A stretch of DNA of 64,000 nt from Saprospira grandis DSM 2844 (GCF_000275825.1 NZ_JH719942.1:1980013-2044012), one strand, 5' to 3'; positions 41,961-52,472 are shown, counted from the first letter of the stretch. Translations and numbers: made by a program. Notes: generated from the letters alone by a model not told the origin.

Positions 41961-44666
41961 ATGGAATTATCTAAACATTATGATGCCGCCAGCGCCGAAA
42001 AACGCTGGTATGCTCACTGGGAAGAAAAGGGCTATTTCCGCTCTACCCCCGATGAGCGCCCCGCTTATACCATTGTTATCCCCCCACCCAATGTTACGGG
42101 GGTTTTGCATATGGGCCATATGCTCAACAATACCATCCAAGATGTGCTGATTCGTAAAGCACGCTTGCAAGGCTTTAATGCTTGTTGGGTACCTGGTACT
42201 GACCATGCCTCTATCGCTACAGAAGCTAAGGTGGTCAAAATGCTCAGGGAACAAGGCATCAAAAAATCAGATATTTCTAGAGAAGAGTTTCTAGAGCATG
42301 CCTTTGCCTGGAAAGATAAGTATGGCGGAATTATCCTGGACCAACTCAAGCTGCTCGGCGCTTCTTGCGATTGGGAACGTAGCCGCTTTACTATGGAGCC
42401 TAAGCTCTCTAAGTATGTGCAAAAGGTGTTTGTAGACCTGCATAAAAAAGGCCTTATTTATAGAGGCTTGCGTATGGTGAACTGGGACCCCGAAGCCAAA
42501 ACAGCCCTCTCTAATGAGGAGGTGATTCATACCCATGAACAGTCTAAACTCTATCACCTCCGCTACCAGATTGAAGGTACTGAGGAATATGTTATCATTG
42601 CGACCACCCGCCCCGAAACCATTTTGGGCGATACGGCTATTGCGGTCCACCCCAATGATGAACGCTACAAAAAACTAAAAGGGAAAAAGGTGTTGGTGCC
42701 TATCATTAACCGCGCTATTCCCGTTGTTTTTGATCGCTATGTAGATCAAGAGTTTGGAACCGGTGCCCTTAAGGTAACCCCCGCTCACGATATGAATGAC
42801 TATGAGATTGGCCAACGCCATGATCTCGAAAGTATCGATATTTTCTACGATAATGGTCGCATGCACCCCAATGCTGGCCTCTATGTCGGTATGGACCGCT
42901 TTGAGGTGCGCAAGCAAATTGCTAAGGACCTTAAGGCCCAAGGCGCTCTAGTCAAAGTAGAAAATTATAGCAATAAGGTGGGCCGCTCAGAACGTACCCA
43001 AGCCGTTATTGAGCCCCGCCTCAAGGAACAATGGTTCCTCAAAATGGAAGGCCTAGCCGCTACGGCCCTAGCCGCCGTAGAAAAAGGCGAGGTGAATTTC
43101 TTCCCCGAGCACATGCTCAATATGTACCGCAACTGGCTCAAGGAAGAAAATGTTAGAGATTGGTGTATCTCTCGCCAACTTTGGTGGGGACAGCAAATTC
43201 CCGCTTATTATGGCCCCAATGGCGAAATCGTCGTGGCCGAAAGCTTAGAAGATGCCCTAGCCCAACTCCAAGCCGAAGGCAAGGAGTATAGCGCCGAAGA
43301 TCTTACCCAAGATGAGGATGTAGTGGATACTTGGTTCTCTTCTTGGCTCTGGCCTATGGCCGTTTTTGATGGCTTCGATAATCCCGAAGAACTTCGCTAT
43401 TATTACCCCACGCAGGTCCTTGTAACCGGCTGGGATATTATGTTTTTCTGGGTGGCCAGAATGATTATGGCGGGCTACGAATGGGCCCCCGAACTCCTAG
43501 GCGAGAAGCTGGCCCAAGAAAAAGGCGTGCAGCCCTTCGAATCGGTCTACTTTACCGGTATGGTGCGCGATAAACTCCGCCGCAAAATGTCTAAGTCTTT
43601 AGGCAATTCACCCGATTCTATCGAGCTGATTAAGAAGTATGGCGCAGATGGCGTCCGCTTCGGTATCCTCTCTTGTGCCGCCGCCGGAAATGACGTTATT
43701 TTTGATGCCCCCTTTGCCGATAAAGCGAAAACAACCATCAAAAATGAAAGCAAACTCTGCGAGCAAGGCCGCAATTTCTGCAATAAACTTTGGAATGCCC
43801 TCCGCCTACTCGAAGGCTGGGAGCAAAGCGAAAAAGCAACCCCCAAAGAAAGCGAACTAGCCATGCGCTGGATCGAACAGAAGATGGCCCAAACCCTAGA
43901 ACAACTCAATGCCTCTTTTGCCCAATATCGCCTCTCAGAGGCCTTGATGACGCTCTATAACTTCATCTGGGGCGATTTCTGCTCTTGGTATCTCGAGCTT
44001 ATCAAGCCCGCTTATGGCGATAGCATCGATAAAAAGACTTATGCCTTTAGCATCGATATTTTTGAGCAGTTGATGATCTTGCTACAACCCTTTATGCCTT
44101 TCATCAGCGAAGAAATTTGGTCCAAATTGCGCAAACGTGCCGCCGGTGAAGATTGTGTGGTCGCCAAATGGCCAGAAGTTGGCCAATACGATCAGCAGTT
44201 TTTGCAAGAGGTGGAAAATATGCAGGAGCTGGTCAAAAATATCCGCGAGCAAAGAGCCAAAAACCAACTGCCTATCAAGGAAGAACTGGAACTCTTGCTC
44301 CGCAAAAGCACTACCGCCGACCAACTCCTAGCCCTAGAAGGCTGGGCCGAGGCCGTGAGCAAATTGGGCTTCCTCAAACGCTTTGAATTGGTCCAAGAAG
44401 AGGTGGAAGCTAGCTCTTTCCTCGTGGGCCCCGATCAATATTATCTCCTTTTTGATAAGAAAATTGATCTGGCCGCCGAAAAAGAACGCCTAGAAAAAGA
44501 ACTCAGCTATTCACAAGGCTTTATCAAAGGCATTATGAAAAAATTGGGCAATGAGCGCTTTGTCAATAACGCCCCCGCTAAGGTGGTGGAGCTAGAGCGA
44601 AAGAAATTGGCCGATCATGAGGCAAAGGTCCAACTCCTAGAAGAAGAACTCAAGAAACTGAACTAG
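41961..44666 (+). CDS. valS: Valyl-tRNA synthetase
   Basis: This is a 901-residue class I aminoacyl-tRNA synthetase. The HIGH motif lies in PPPNVTGVLHMGHML (about 45-59), the editing domain follows (ATTRPETILGDTAIAVHP), and the KMSKS loop is in RRKMSKSLGNSPD. A C-terminal coiled-coil arm typical of ValRS (LAAEKERLEKELSYSQGFIK) closes the protein. ATG 41961 (MELSKHYDAASAEKRWY) fits the family; an earlier in-frame start would translate across the terminator. Confidence 0.97.
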   Translation: MELSKHYDAASAEKRWYAHWEEKGYFRSTPDERPAYTIVIPPPNVTGVLHMGHMLNNTIQDVLIRKARLQGFNACWVPGTDHASIATEAKVVKMLREQGIKKSDISREEFLEHAFAWKDKYGGIILDQLKLLGASCDWERSRFTMEPKLSKYVQKVFVDLHKKGLIYRGLRMVNWDPEAKTALSNEEVIHTHEQSKLYHLRYQIEGTEEYVIIATTRPETILGDTAIAVHPNDERYKKLKGKKVLVPIINRAIPVVFDRYVDQEFGTGALKVTPAHDMNDYEIGQRHDLESIDIFYDNGRMHPNAGLYVGMDRFEVRKQIAKDLKAQGALVKVENYSNKVGRSERTQAVIEPRLKEQWFLKMEGLAATALAAVEKGEVNFFPEHMLNMYRNWLKEENVRDWCISRQLWWGQQIPAYYGPNGEIVVAESLEDALAQLQAEGKEYSAEDLTQDEDVVDTWFSSWLWPMAVFDGFDNPEELRYYYPTQVLVTGWDIMFFWVARMIMAGYEWAPELLGEKLAQEKGVQPFESVYFTGMVRDKLRRKMSKSLGNSPDSIELIKKYGADGVRFGILSCAAAGNDVIFDAPFADKAKTTIKNESKLCEQGRNFCNKLWNALRLLEGWEQSEKATPKESELAMRWIEQKMAQTLEQLNASFAQYRLSEALMTLYNFIWGDFCSWYLELIKPAYGDSIDKKTYAFSIDIFEQLMILLQPFMPFISEEIWSKLRKRAAGEDCVVAKWPEVGQYDQQFLQEVENMQELVKNIREQRAKNQLPIKEELELLLRKSTTADQLLALEGWAEAVSKLGFLKRFELVQEEVEASSFLVGPDQYYLLFDKKIDLAAEKERLEKELSYSQGFIKGIMKKLGNERFVNNAPAKVVELERKKLADHEAKVQLLEEELKKLN

Positions 44667-44683
44667 GAGCCAATATGAATATT

Positions 44684-44712
44684 AAGCGCTCAGTTTTGGG
44701 CGCTTTTTTTTT
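44684..44712 (+). terminator. Terminator of valS
   Basis: An 8-bp stem (AAGCGCTC / GGGCGCTT, one T-G pair) with a 6-base loop and a run of T shared with the head of the next element. Confidence 0.8.
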
Positions 44713-44849
44713 GGGGCTTCCCCGCCCTGCGGGCGGGTCGGGCTCTGTCGCAGCTCGCAGGTCTGCTCGGCCCTGCGGCGGCTTCGCCGCCTAGGTCTGG
44801 CCCTTCGGGCCACTGCTATCCATCCCTAAGCCAAGGCGCTTCGCGCCTT
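44709..44849 (+). repeat. GGGGC intergenic mosaic element, copy 15 (type A)
   Basis: TTTT-GGGGCTTCCCC, hairpin GCCCTGCGGGC, TCGGGCTCTGTC, core GCAGCTCGCAGGTCTGCTCG, a variable hairpin GGCGGC/GCCGCC with a TTC loop, GGTCTGGCCC/GGGCC hairpin, CCATCCCTAAGCC and a final AAGGCGC/GCGCCTT hairpin. It ends 25 bases before the next ATG. Confidence 0.88.
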
Positions 44850-44874
44850 TCTAGACGCTTTAAATCTGCCGCAG

Positions 44875-45405
44875 ATGAATATTATTCGCCGTATTTTTGC
44901 GCTTTCCATTCTGATGATTCTGGGCTTTTCGGCCCTTTTGGCCGCTGCCATGACCTTTATGGTAGAGAACCCAGATTCTCACTACCTTTGGCCCTACTTC
45001 TTGGGCTTTGGGCTCTTAACGGGACCCGGCTCACTTTGGGCCATTATTTATTATAATCAGCAGTTTAAACAGTTGGCCAAAAAAGAAGCCCTAGCCAAAA
45101 AAGACCGCATTTTGGTCCAATGGCAAAAAGAAGATGGTAAGGAGGTGCTCCTTACCTTAGATGGCCTCTTTATTGGGCCTAGCCATTACCCCTTTTGGGC
45201 CCATTACGAGCGCCTGCTCCAAATAGAAGTCCTAGAAGATAAAGCCGCCCTCCGCTTTCAACTAGAAGTAGGCTTCAATAGCCAGAAAAAACATTATCGA
45301 AGTATTTATTTGGATGTCCCTGAACAACTCTTGGCCCAGCGCCAAGCTTGGGCAGAAGATATTCAAGCAGCTTCCGCCCATGGGCATAGCTGCGACATAA
45401 AATAG
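44875..45405 (+). CDS. Small membrane protein of unknown function
   Basis: This 176-residue protein has two N-terminal transmembrane helices (about 5-28 FALSILMILGFSALLAAAM, and 38-60 YLWPYFLGFGLLTGPG), then a charged cytoplasmic domain of about 110 residues resembling a PH-like fold (KEVLLTLDGLFIGPSHYPF, ERLLQIEVLEDKAALRFQLE). The family is not recognised. The epimerase gene starts 8 bases downstream, so the two are probably one transcript. Confidence 0.7.
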   Translation: MNIIRRIFALSILMILGFSALLAAAMTFMVENPDSHYLWPYFLGFGLLTGPGSLWAIIYYNQQFKQLAKKEALAKKDRILVQWQKEDGKEVLLTLDGLFIGPSHYPFWAHYERLLQIEVLEDKAALRFQLEVGFNSQKKHYRSIYLDVPEQLLAQRQAWAEDIQAASAHGHSCDIK

Positions 45406-45412
45406 TAATCGC

Positions 45413-46405
45413 ATGTATCAAACCGCTTATCACGATCGAGACCTTAGCCAGTTTTCTGTACTCATTACTGGAGGCGCTGGCTTTATTGGCAGCAATCTGG
45501 TCGAATATTTTTTGAAGTATGGGGCCAAAAAGGTCCGTGTTATTGATAACTTCCTCACGGGCTTCCGAGAAAACTTGGCGCCTTATCTGGACCACCCCCA
45601 CTTCGAGCTAATTGAAGGAGATATCTCCCATTTGGCCGATTGCGAAAAAGCCTGCGAAGGCATGAATGCCGTTTGCCATCAGGCAGCTTTGGGCTCGGTG
45701 CCCCGCTCTGTGGCCCAACCGCATCTTACCACCCTGCACAATGTAAACGGCTTTGTAAATATGGTCCATGCCGCCCATCAGGCAGGCATAAAGCGCTTTG
45801 TTTATGCCTCTTCTTCTTCTGTTTATGGCGATGAGCCCAATTTGCCCAAAGTAGAAGACCGAATTGGGCAACAATTATCGCCCTATGCCATTACCAAATA
45901 TAGCAATGAGCTATTTGCCAAAAACTTTGGCGATTTGTACGGAATGGAGTTCATGGGTTTCCGCTACTTTAATGTATTTGGACCAAAACAAAGCCCCAAA
46001 GGGGCTTATGCCGCCGTAATTCCTCTTTTTGCAGAGGCTTGTCTTTTGGGCAAAACCGCTTATATTAATGGCGATGGCCTACAAACTCGAGATTTTACCT
46101 TTATCGAGAATGTGGTCCAAATGAATGTAAAGGCGCTTTTGAGTGAAAACCCTGCGGCCTACAATCAGGTGTATAATGTGGGCGTAGGGGGCCGCTACTC
46201 GGTCCTAGATCTTTATGAGGGCATCCGAAAAGCCGCCGGCAGCGAACAAGCTCCCGTACATCGAGAAAGCCGAGCAGGAGACATCCGAGACTCTCAAGCC
46301 AATATAGAGAAAGCCAAAACGCTTTTGGGTTATGATCCGGGCTTTAGCTTTGAGGAAGGCCTGGCCATTACTGTCCAGCATTTTAAGCAGCTACTAAAGG
46401 CCTAG
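45413..46405 (+). CDS. NAD-dependent nucleotide-sugar epimerase
   Basis: This 330-residue extended short-chain dehydrogenase has the Rossmann motif VLITGGAGFIGSNL near the N-terminus and the catalytic triad YASSSSVYG (Ser) plus SPYAITKYSNE (Tyr-x3-Lys). The sequence resembles UDP-GlcNAc/UDP-glucuronate C4-epimerases of the WbpP/TviC type that supply sugars for surface polysaccharides. ESRAGDIRDSQANIEKAK is the typical C-terminal motif. Substrate assignment is tentative. Confidence 0.9.
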   Translation: MYQTAYHDRDLSQFSVLITGGAGFIGSNLVEYFLKYGAKKVRVIDNFLTGFRENLAPYLDHPHFELIEGDISHLADCEKACEGMNAVCHQAALGSVPRSVAQPHLTTLHNVNGFVNMVHAAHQAGIKRFVYASSSSVYGDEPNLPKVEDRIGQQLSPYAITKYSNELFAKNFGDLYGMEFMGFRYFNVFGPKQSPKGAYAAVIPLFAEACLLGKTAYINGDGLQTRDFTFIENVVQMNVKALLSENPAAYNQVYNVGVGGRYSVLDLYEGIRKAAGSEQAPVHRESRAGDIRDSQANIEKAKTLLGYDPGFSFEEGLAITVQHFKQLLKA

Positions 46406-46434
46406 CGACCAAAGAAAAAGGCCAAAAGCAGGCT

Positions 46435-46554
46435 GGCCTAGCGATGCGGCGGGGTGGCCGAAGGCCAGACCAAGGCGCTGCAAGCGCCGCAGGGCCGAGC
46501 AGACCTGCGAGCCCCAAAGCGTAGCGCCCGCCGCAGGCGGGAGGCCCCAAAAAA
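46435..46554 (-). repeat. GGGGC intergenic mosaic element, copy 16 (type B)
   Basis: On the minus strand: TTTT-GGGGCCTCC, hairpin CGCCTGCGGCGGGCG, CTACGCTTTGGGGCTCGC, AGGTCTGCTCGGCCC, a variable hairpin GGCGCT/AGCGCC with a TGC loop, GGTCTGGCC/GGCC, CACCCCGCCGCATCGCTAGG. Confidence 0.87.
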
Positions 46555-46591
46555 CAGAAAAATAATCAGCAACAACAGAATATAACATAGA

Positions 46592-49500
46592 ATGATGCAA
46601 ACGCAAGCCCCTTATGAGGCCCAGAACAAGATCAGAATTGTGACGGCCGCCTCTCTATTTGATGGGCATGATGCCGCGATTAACATCATGCGGAGAATCA
46701 TGCAGCGCTCTGGCGCAGAAATTATTCATTTGGGCCATAACCGCTCGGCTCAGGAAATTGTCGATACCGCCATTCAGGAAGATGTGCAGGGTATTGCCAT
46801 TACCTCTTATCAGGGGGGACATATCGAGTTCTTTAAGTATATCTACGATCTTTTGCAAGAACGTGGAGCGGGCCACATCAAGATTTTTGGTGGGGGAGGA
46901 GGGACTATCCTGCCCACAGAAATTGAGGAGCTACATGCCTACGGCATTAGCCGCATTTACTCGCCCGATGATGGACGAAAACTGGGCCTGCAAGGGATGA
47001 TTAACGACCTCTTGAGCCAATGCGATTATCCAACAGGTAAAAATATCAATGGCGAGCTCAAGCAATATGCAACAGGCGATAAATACGCCCTGGCCCGCCT
47101 GATCTCTGCCGCCGAAAACCAACCGCAGGAGGCTGAAAACTGGTTGAGCGAGCTAGAAGCCAAAGCCGCCGCAAAAAAGACGCCCATTTTGGGCATTACA
47201 GGAACAGGCGGAGCGGGTAAATCCTCTTTGGTGGATGAGCTCGTGCGCCGCTTTCTGCTCGATTTTGAAGAGAAGCGCATTGCTGTAGTTTCAGTAGATC
47301 CCTCTAAGCGAAAAACAGGGGGAGCCCTGCTAGGCGACCGTATTCGGATGAATGCCATCAACAGCGAGCGAGTATACATGCGTTCTTTGGCCACCCGCCA
47401 ATCTAATTTGTCGATTTCTAAGCATATTGGCGATGCCATAAATATCTTGAAGGCCGCGGACTTTGACCTCATCATTCTAGAAACCTCTGGAATTGGGCAA
47501 TCAGATACCGCTATTACCGATTTCTCGGATGCTTCTCTGTATGTGATGACACCAGAATATGGGGCCGCCACACAGCTGGAGAAAATTGATATGTTGGATT
47601 TTGCGGACCTCATCGCCCTCAATAAATTTGATAAGCGAGGGGCGCAGGATGCCCTGCGGGATGTTCGTAAACAATATCGCCGCAACCATAACCTCTGGGA
47701 GGCCAAAGAAGATGATTTGCCTGTATTTGGGACCATCGCTTCTCAGTTTAATGACCCGGGCATGAATAGCCTCTACAAAGCCTTGATGGATAAAATTGTA
47801 GAGCGAACGCAGGCGCCTTTGGTCTCTAGCTTTGAGGCCAGCCAAGAACAAAGCGAAAAGCAATTTATTATTCCTCCCGCTCGAGTGCGCTACCTTTCAG
47901 AAATTAGCGAAAGCATTCGCCGATATAATGATGATATTGAACAAGAAGCCCGCTTGGCCAGTCAGCTTTATCAGCTGAAGGGAGCCATGGAGCAACTGGG
48001 CGAGGAGAGTCCCGCTAGCTTGAATGAAACTTATGAGTTTAAATACGCCAACCTCAGCGGAGAGCAACAGCGCTTGCTAGAAGGCTGGAAAGAAAAACTG
48101 GCCCGCTACCAAGCCGATGAGTTTGTCTATAAGGTGCGCAACAAAGAAATTCGAGTAGAAACCTTTACCAAATCGCTGTCGCATAGCCGCATTCCCAGAA
48201 TTGCCCTGCCTAAATACAGCGATTGGGGCGATATCGTCCGTTGGTCGGGCCAAGAGAATTTCCCCGGGGAGTTTCCCTATACCGCTGGGGTGTTCCCCTT
48301 CAAGCGCAAAGGCGAGGATCCCACACGTATGTTTGCCGGAGAAGGACATCCAGAACGGACCAACCGCCGCTTCCATTATGTCTCTTTGGGCATGCCTGCG
48401 GCCCGCTTGTCTACGGCTTTTGATTCCGTGACCCTCTATGGAGAAGATCCCGATTATCGTCCAGATATTTATGGTAAAATTGGTAACTCTGGGGTAAGCA
48501 TTTGTAGCTTAGACGATGCCAAGAAGCTTTATTCTGGCTTTGATCTTTGCGATCCCAAGACCTCGGTTTCTATGACCATCAATGGTCCAGCCGCTACCAT
48601 CTGCGCCTTCTTCATGAATGCCGCAATTGACCAGCAATGCGAGAAGTATATTAAGGAACATGGCTTAGAGGCTCAGGTAGAAACTGCTTTGAAGGCCAAA
48701 TATGATGATAAAGGCTTGGCCCGCCCCCAATATATGGGCGAATTGCCCGAAGGCAACGACGGCCTTGGCCTAATGCTCTTGGGCTTGACCGGCGATGAGG
48801 TGCTTCCCGCCGATGTTTATGCCGAAATGCGGGCAAAAGCCCTGCGTTCTGTCCGCGGAACCGTACAGGCCGATATCCTCAAAGAGGACCAAGCGCAAAA
48901 TACTTGCATTTTCTCTACAGAGTTCTCACTCCGCCTGATGGGCGATGTGCAAGCCTACTTTATTGAGGAGCAGGTGCGCAATTTCTACTCGGTCTCGATC
49001 TCTGGCTACCATATTGCCGAGGCTGGCGCCAACCCCATTACCCAATTGGCCTTTACCTTGGCCAATGGCTTTACCTTTGTAGAGTATTACCTCTCTAGAG
49101 GGATGGATATCAACGCTTTTGCGCCCAATCTCTCTTTCTTTTTCTCCAACGGAATCGATCCAGAATATGCCGTGATTGGCCGAGTGGCCCGCCGCATTTG
49201 GGCCAAGGCGATGCGCAAGAAATATGGAGCCAATGCCCGCTCGCAAATGCTCAAATATCATATCCAAACCTCTGGCCGCTCTTTGCACGCACAGGAAATT
49301 GGCTTCAATGATATTCGCACCACCTTGCAGGCCCTCTATGCAATTTATGACAACTGTAATTCATTGCACACCAATGCCTATGATGAAGCCATTACCACCC
49401 CTACAGAGGAATCTGTGCGCCGGGCAATGGCCATTCAGTTGATCATTAACCGAGAGTTGGGCTTGACCAAGAACGAGAATCCCTTGCAAGGCGCTTTCAT

Positions 49501-49954
49501 TATTGAGGAGCTCACCGACTTGGTAGAGGAGGCCGTTTTGACCGAATTTGACCGCATTACCGACCGTGGCGGCGTGCTAGGCGCTATGGAAACTATGTAT
49601 CAAAGAGGAAAGATTCAGGAGGAAAGCCTGTATTATGAAACTCTCAAGCATACGGGAGAAATGCCCATTATTGGCGTGAATACTTTCTTGTCCGATGAGG
49701 GCTCACCTACCATTATTCCCAAAGAGGTCATCCGGGCAACCAAGGAAGAGAAGGAGGCACAAATCTCTGCCCTCCAACGCTTGCACCAAACGCATGAAGA
49801 AGATGGACCTCAGGCCCTCAAGGCTTTGCAAGAGGCCGCTATCGAGAACAAAAACCTCTTCGATTGCCTGATGACTGCCGTGAAGTTCTGCTCTTTGGGC
49901 CAAATTACCCAAGCCCTCTATGAGGTCGGTGGGCAATATCGCCGCAATATGTAA
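46592..49954 (+). CDS. icmF: Fused B12-dependent acyl-CoA mutase IcmF
   Basis: This 1120-residue protein has the IcmF layout: an N-terminal cobalamin-binding domain ([14 protein letters not shown] with the Co-ligand His26), a MeaB-like G-protein chaperone (Walker [10 protein letters not shown] at 204-212, [16 protein letters not shown]), and a C-terminal substrate-binding mutase barrel ([43 protein letters not shown]). It rearranges branched acyl-CoAs such as isobutyryl-CoA or pivalyl-CoA. The segment [10 protein letters not shown], rather than the methylmalonyl-CoA mutase TIRQYAGFST, favours IcmF over a true methylmalonyl-CoA mutase. This links it loosely with branched-chain catabolism through the E1 dehydrogenase at 11080. 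Confidence 0.9.
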   Translation: MMQTQAPYEAQNKIRIVTAASLFDGHDAAINIMRRIMQRSGAEIIHLGHNRSAQEIVDTAIQEDVQGIAITSYQGGHIEFFKYIYDLLQERGAGHIKIFGGGGGTILPTEIEELHAYGISRIYSPDDGRKLGLQGMINDLLSQCDYPTGKNINGELKQYATGDKYALARLISAAENQPQEAENWLSELEAKAAAKKTPILGITGTGGAGKSSLVDELVRRFLLDFEEKRIAVVSVDPSKRKTGGALLGDRIRMNAINSERVYMRSLATRQSNLSISKHIGDAINILKAADFDLIILETSGIGQSDTAITDFSDASLYVMTPEYGAATQLEKIDMLDFADLIALNKFDKRGAQDALRDVRKQYRRNHNLWEAKEDDLPVFGTIASQFNDPGMNSLYKALMDKIVERTQAPLVSSFEASQEQSEKQFIIPPARVRYLSEISESIRRYNDDIEQEARLASQLYQLKGAMEQLGEESPASLNETYEFKYANLSGEQQRLLEGWKEKLARYQADEFVYKVRNKEIRVETFTKSLSHSRIPRIALPKYSDWGDIVRWSGQENFPGEFPYTAGVFPFKRKGEDPTRMFAGEGHPERTNRRFHYVSLGMPAARLSTAFDSVTLYGEDPDYRPDIYGKIGNSGVSICSLDDAKKLYSGFDLCDPKTSVSMTINGPAATICAFFMNAAIDQQCEKYIKEHGLEAQVETALKAKYDDKGLARPQYMGELPEGNDGLGLMLLGLTGDEVLPADVYAEMRAKALRSVRGTVQADILKEDQAQNTCIFSTEFSLRLMGDVQAYFIEEQVRNFYSVSISGYHIAEAGANPITQLAFTLANGFTFVEYYLSRGMDINAFAPNLSFFFSNGIDPEYAVIGRVARRIWAKAMRKKYGANARSQMLKYHIQTSGRSLHAQEIGFNDIRTTLQALYAIYDNCNSLHTNAYDEAITTPTEESVRRAMAIQLIINRELGLTKNENPLQGAFIIEELTDLVEEAVLTEFDRITDRGGVLGAMETMYQRGKIQEESLYYETLKHTGEMPIIGVNTFLSDEGSPTIIPKEVIRATKEEKEAQISALQRLHQTHEEDGPQALKALQEAAIENKNLFDCLMTAVKFCSLGQITQALYEVGGQYRRNM

Positions 49955-49981
49955 GGACTCCCCTTAATCTATAGTTTAGCT

Positions 49982-50020
49982 AGCGCTCTCCAATTCTTCT
50001 TTGGAGGGCGCTCTTTTTTT
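49982..50020 (+). terminator. Terminator of icmF
   Basis: A 12-bp stem (AGCGCTCTCCAA / TTGGAGGGCGCT, one T-G pair) with a 7-base loop and a run of T. Confidence 0.9.
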
Positions 50021-50045
50021 ATCCTGCTAGATGAGTTTTATTGTT

Positions 50046-50171
50046 TTTTGGGGCCTCCGCCTCCCTTCGGTCGTCGGCGCTACGCTTCAGGGCTCGCAGG
50101 TCTGCTCGGCCCTGCGGCAGCAGAGCTGCCTGGGTCTGGCCCTTCGGGCCACCCTTCCGCATCGCTAGGCC
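50046..50171 (+). repeat. GGGGC intergenic mosaic element, copy 17 (type B)
   Basis: TTTT-GGGGCCTCCGCC, short TCCCTTCGGTC segment, GGCGCTACGCTTCAGGGCTC, GCAGGTCTGCTCGGCCC, a variable hairpin GGCAGC/GCTGCC with an AGA loop, GGTCTGGCCC/GGGCC hairpin, CACCCTTCCGCATCGCTAGG. The 140 bases after it, up to 50310, show nothing recognisable. Confidence 0.87.
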
Positions 50172-50310
50172 GAAACAACTTCCTTGGGCTAATCTGCAGT
50201 TTACAAATCCCCCGGACATATCTATAATGTACTATATTTTTTTTCTGGACCAGCCCTACTATAGTTTAGCTGGAGTTGCTTAGAAGTAAAATTATGGAAA
50301 CAACTGGAAA

Positions 50311-50355
50311 AAGAAAGCCTATAGCTCCGTACTGGAGCTATAGGCTTTCTTTAGA
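50311..50355. terminator. Bidirectional terminator before the coiled-coil gene
   Basis: A perfect 18-bp stem (AAGAAAGCCTATAGCTCC / GGAGCTATAGGCTTTCTT) with a 5-base loop. On the minus strand it is followed by TTTCC and lies 21 bases after the stop of the coiled-coil gene. Confidence 0.9.
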
Positions 50356-50376
50356 TTTATACAAAAGGGCTAAGGC

Positions 50377-51576
50377 CTAAGCATTATCCTCTTCATCATT
50401 ATTTTCGCTAGCTTCCTCCGTTTTTGGAGCTTCTTCTACAGCAGGAGTAGTTTCTGTTTTTGGAGATTCTTCTATAGCAGGAGTTGTTTCCGTTTTAGCT
50501 TCCGTTTCTTTTTGGAATTCGGCAGCTTGTTTTTGCATTTTGGCGAGGCGTTTTTGGAGTTCCTTCATGGTTTTATTCATGTCGGCCAATTTTTCGGCCT
50601 TAGAGCTAATGCGATCGCGGAACATTTTGGCTTTCACCTCACGGAGTTGGGTTTCGATTTGGGTAGCATGTGGAGCATTGATTTTACTATCTTGGATATC
50701 GAGTTCTTTTTGGTCTCGATCAATAGAGCGTTGCATCTTCTTGATAGCTTCTTCTAGGCCTTGAATACGGCGTTCGAGTCGGCTATCGCCATTTTGCTTA
50801 CCAAATCGTTTTACCTTGACTAACTTAAAGGCTTGGTCGATACGGTTCCAGAGGCTATTGCGTTGTTTTTTGCTCAGTTTCATTTTTTTCATCTGAGCTT
50901 GCAAGCCTTTGAGTTGTTCAAAGTACTTATCCCATTTGCCTGTTTCGCCTTCTAGTTCTTTTTCGATAGCCAGGAGGCCTTGGTCCAATTGGTCGTAATT
51001 GGCTTTAGCGGCTTGTTCAAAGGCTTCATCTTGAATCTTTCGCAAGTTCTTCATTAGGCCAAAGAGTTCATTGAGGCTATCGCGAAGTTCTTGAACATGT
51101 TCTTTAAAGAGATTTTTCTCTTTGTCTTGAGCATGTACTTTAGCTTGGAAGGCTTTCAGTTCTTCCCAGAGCATCTTATCATACTTTGTGGCGCGTTCTA
51201 CACGGTCTTGAATTTCGCTAAGTTCGGACCAGTAGGTCTTATATAACTTAGTAGAAAGGACGGCAAAGAGCCACTCTGTTTTTAGGCTATCTAGATTAAG
51301 GCTTTCATCTAGGCATTGGTATGCTTCGGGCAAAAGGCGGCTAGCGGCCGATAATTCTTGCTCCGTTTTTTGGTAGCCTGTTGTGGGAAATGCGACTACA
51401 AGTCCTTGCGTCCATTTCTCCTTTAATTCTGTTTCCATGGCCTCTGTAGCGGCATCGCCTTCAAATTTGTGCAATTCGATGCGGTTGTCTTCAGCCTTTA
51501 GCTCCATGGCCAATAGGCACTTTTGGCTGCCTTCAGCTACGGCCTCTTCGGCCCAAAATACAAGTTTCTGTTTCAT
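50377..51576 (-). CDS. Coiled-coil protein of unknown function
   Basis: This 399-residue protein has a short globular N-terminus (MKQKLVFWAEEAVAEGSQKC), long heptad-type helices across about residues 95-350, and an acidic, Pro/Thr/Glu-rich tail with an imperfect duplicated unit (KTETTPAIEESP / KTETTPAVEEAP). No signal peptide or membrane segment. The N-terminal block resembles small DUF349-like or nucleoid-associated helical proteins, but I cannot assign a family. ATG 51576 follows an upstream in-frame stretch that lacks gene character. Confidence 0.7.
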   Translation of the reverse strand: MKQKLVFWAEEAVAEGSQKCLLAMELKAEDNRIELHKFEGDAATEAMETELKEKWTQGLVVAFPTTGYQKTEQELSAASRLLPEAYQCLDESLNLDSLKTEWLFAVLSTKLYKTYWSELSEIQDRVERATKYDKMLWEELKAFQAKVHAQDKEKNLFKEHVQELRDSLNELFGLMKNLRKIQDEAFEQAAKANYDQLDQGLLAIEKELEGETGKWDKYFEQLKGLQAQMKKMKLSKKQRNSLWNRIDQAFKLVKVKRFGKQNGDSRLERRIQGLEEAIKKMQRSIDRDQKELDIQDSKINAPHATQIETQLREVKAKMFRDRISSKAEKLADMNKTMKELQKRLAKMQKQAAEFQKETEAKTETTPAIEESPKTETTPAVEEAPKTEEASENNDEEDNA

Positions 51577-51999
51577 CTCAAAACAATAAGTAAGTCTAAA
51601 AATCGCTGCTCTAGAAGTAGAGCGGTACAATAGTATTCATCTAAGTAGAAAACGGCTAAAAAGGTTTGCCAGCTTTCTAGATAGCCTTAATTTTTCTCAA
51701 AATAGTTTTTATTTTGCTTTTCCTCAAGGCGAAAGCAAACTCATTTGAAAAGGGGGATTTTATTCTGTATTGGCTGGGAGAAAATAGGCTAGAGAAGAGG
51801 TTTTGGCTTTAAAATGGGTATTAGTCCTTTCGCATTCAAAACTTTAGCAGTATATTTCATTGAACGAAAGTTCAATTTTTTGGCTTTTGGAGTTCACAAA
51901 ATGGCTAAAACCCTCATTATAGAGGTAGAAGTCCTTGCTTACCCCCAAATTTTATAGCAGCGAGAACGACAAAACAATCATGCTTAAAATCACTAATCT
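51577..51999. other. Divergent intergenic region without a repeat element
   Basis: This 420-base AT-rich region between the coiled-coil gene (minus) and the lipoprotein gene (plus) holds no ORF and no GGGGC element. The only structure noted is a 7-bp inverted repeat ATTGAAC-GAAA-GTTCAAT at 51859-51876, which could be a protein-binding site or RNA hairpin. Confidence 0.5.
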
Positions 52000-52407
52000 A
52001 TGAAAAACCTAATGTTTATTTTTATGGCCCTTTTGGCCTTTGGCCTTGGCAGTTGTAACTCTGAGGCGCCTGCGGCTTCTGTAAATGATGCTATAGAAGT
52101 AACTACTCGCGGCCAGAAAGCAGAAGAAAAAGCAGATAACTTTACGGCGGGCAAATGGGAGGACCAGAACACCTTTGTCAACTTGAAGCTAGATGGTAGT
52201 TTTGAGGCCTCTTTTGATGGCGAAACGACTATTGTAGGTAGCTGGACGCTTAGCGATGATGAAAAACAGCTTTCGCTCAAGGCAGAAGAATCGCTAGAGG
52301 GCAAAGGTAGTGTTTTTGCCAAAACCTATGAGGTGGTAGAGGCAACTCCAGATTTACTCAAAGTAAAAGACGAAGAGGGCTACGAATTAGCCTTTAAAGC
52401 GGCATAA
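52000..52407 (+). CDS. Small lipoprotein, lipocalin-like
   Basis: This 135-residue protein has a lipoprotein signal peptide ending GLGSC (Cys at residue 19). The mature part (TAGKWEDQNTFVNLKLDGSF, TIVGSWTLSDDEKQLSL) reads like the start of the small lipocalin-like/DUF-type barrel found in many Bacteroidota lipoproteins (W-x-variable followed by GSW-L). Function unknown. It probably sits in the inner leaflet of the outer membrane. Confidence 0.75.
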   Translation: MKNLMFIFMALLAFGLGSCNSEAPAASVNDAIEVTTRGQKAEEKADNFTAGKWEDQNTFVNLKLDGSFEASFDGETTIVGSWTLSDDEKQLSLKAEESLEGKGSVFAKTYEVVEATPDLLKVKDEEGYELAFKAA

Positions 52408-52430
52408 GAAAATAGCTTAAACCCTAAGCG

Positions 52431-52463
52431 GCCTGCTCCAGATTATTGGAGTGGGCTTTTTTT
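52431..52463 (+). terminator. Terminator of the lipoprotein gene
   Basis: A 10-bp stem (GCCTGCTCCA / TGGAGTGGGC, two G-T pairs) with a 6-base loop and seven T. Confidence 0.85.
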
Positions 52464-52472
52464 GGGCCTAGA

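Noticed and set aside
46655-49936. Several antisense ORFs within icmF
   Set aside because: All are shadows of a complete, motif-rich gene.
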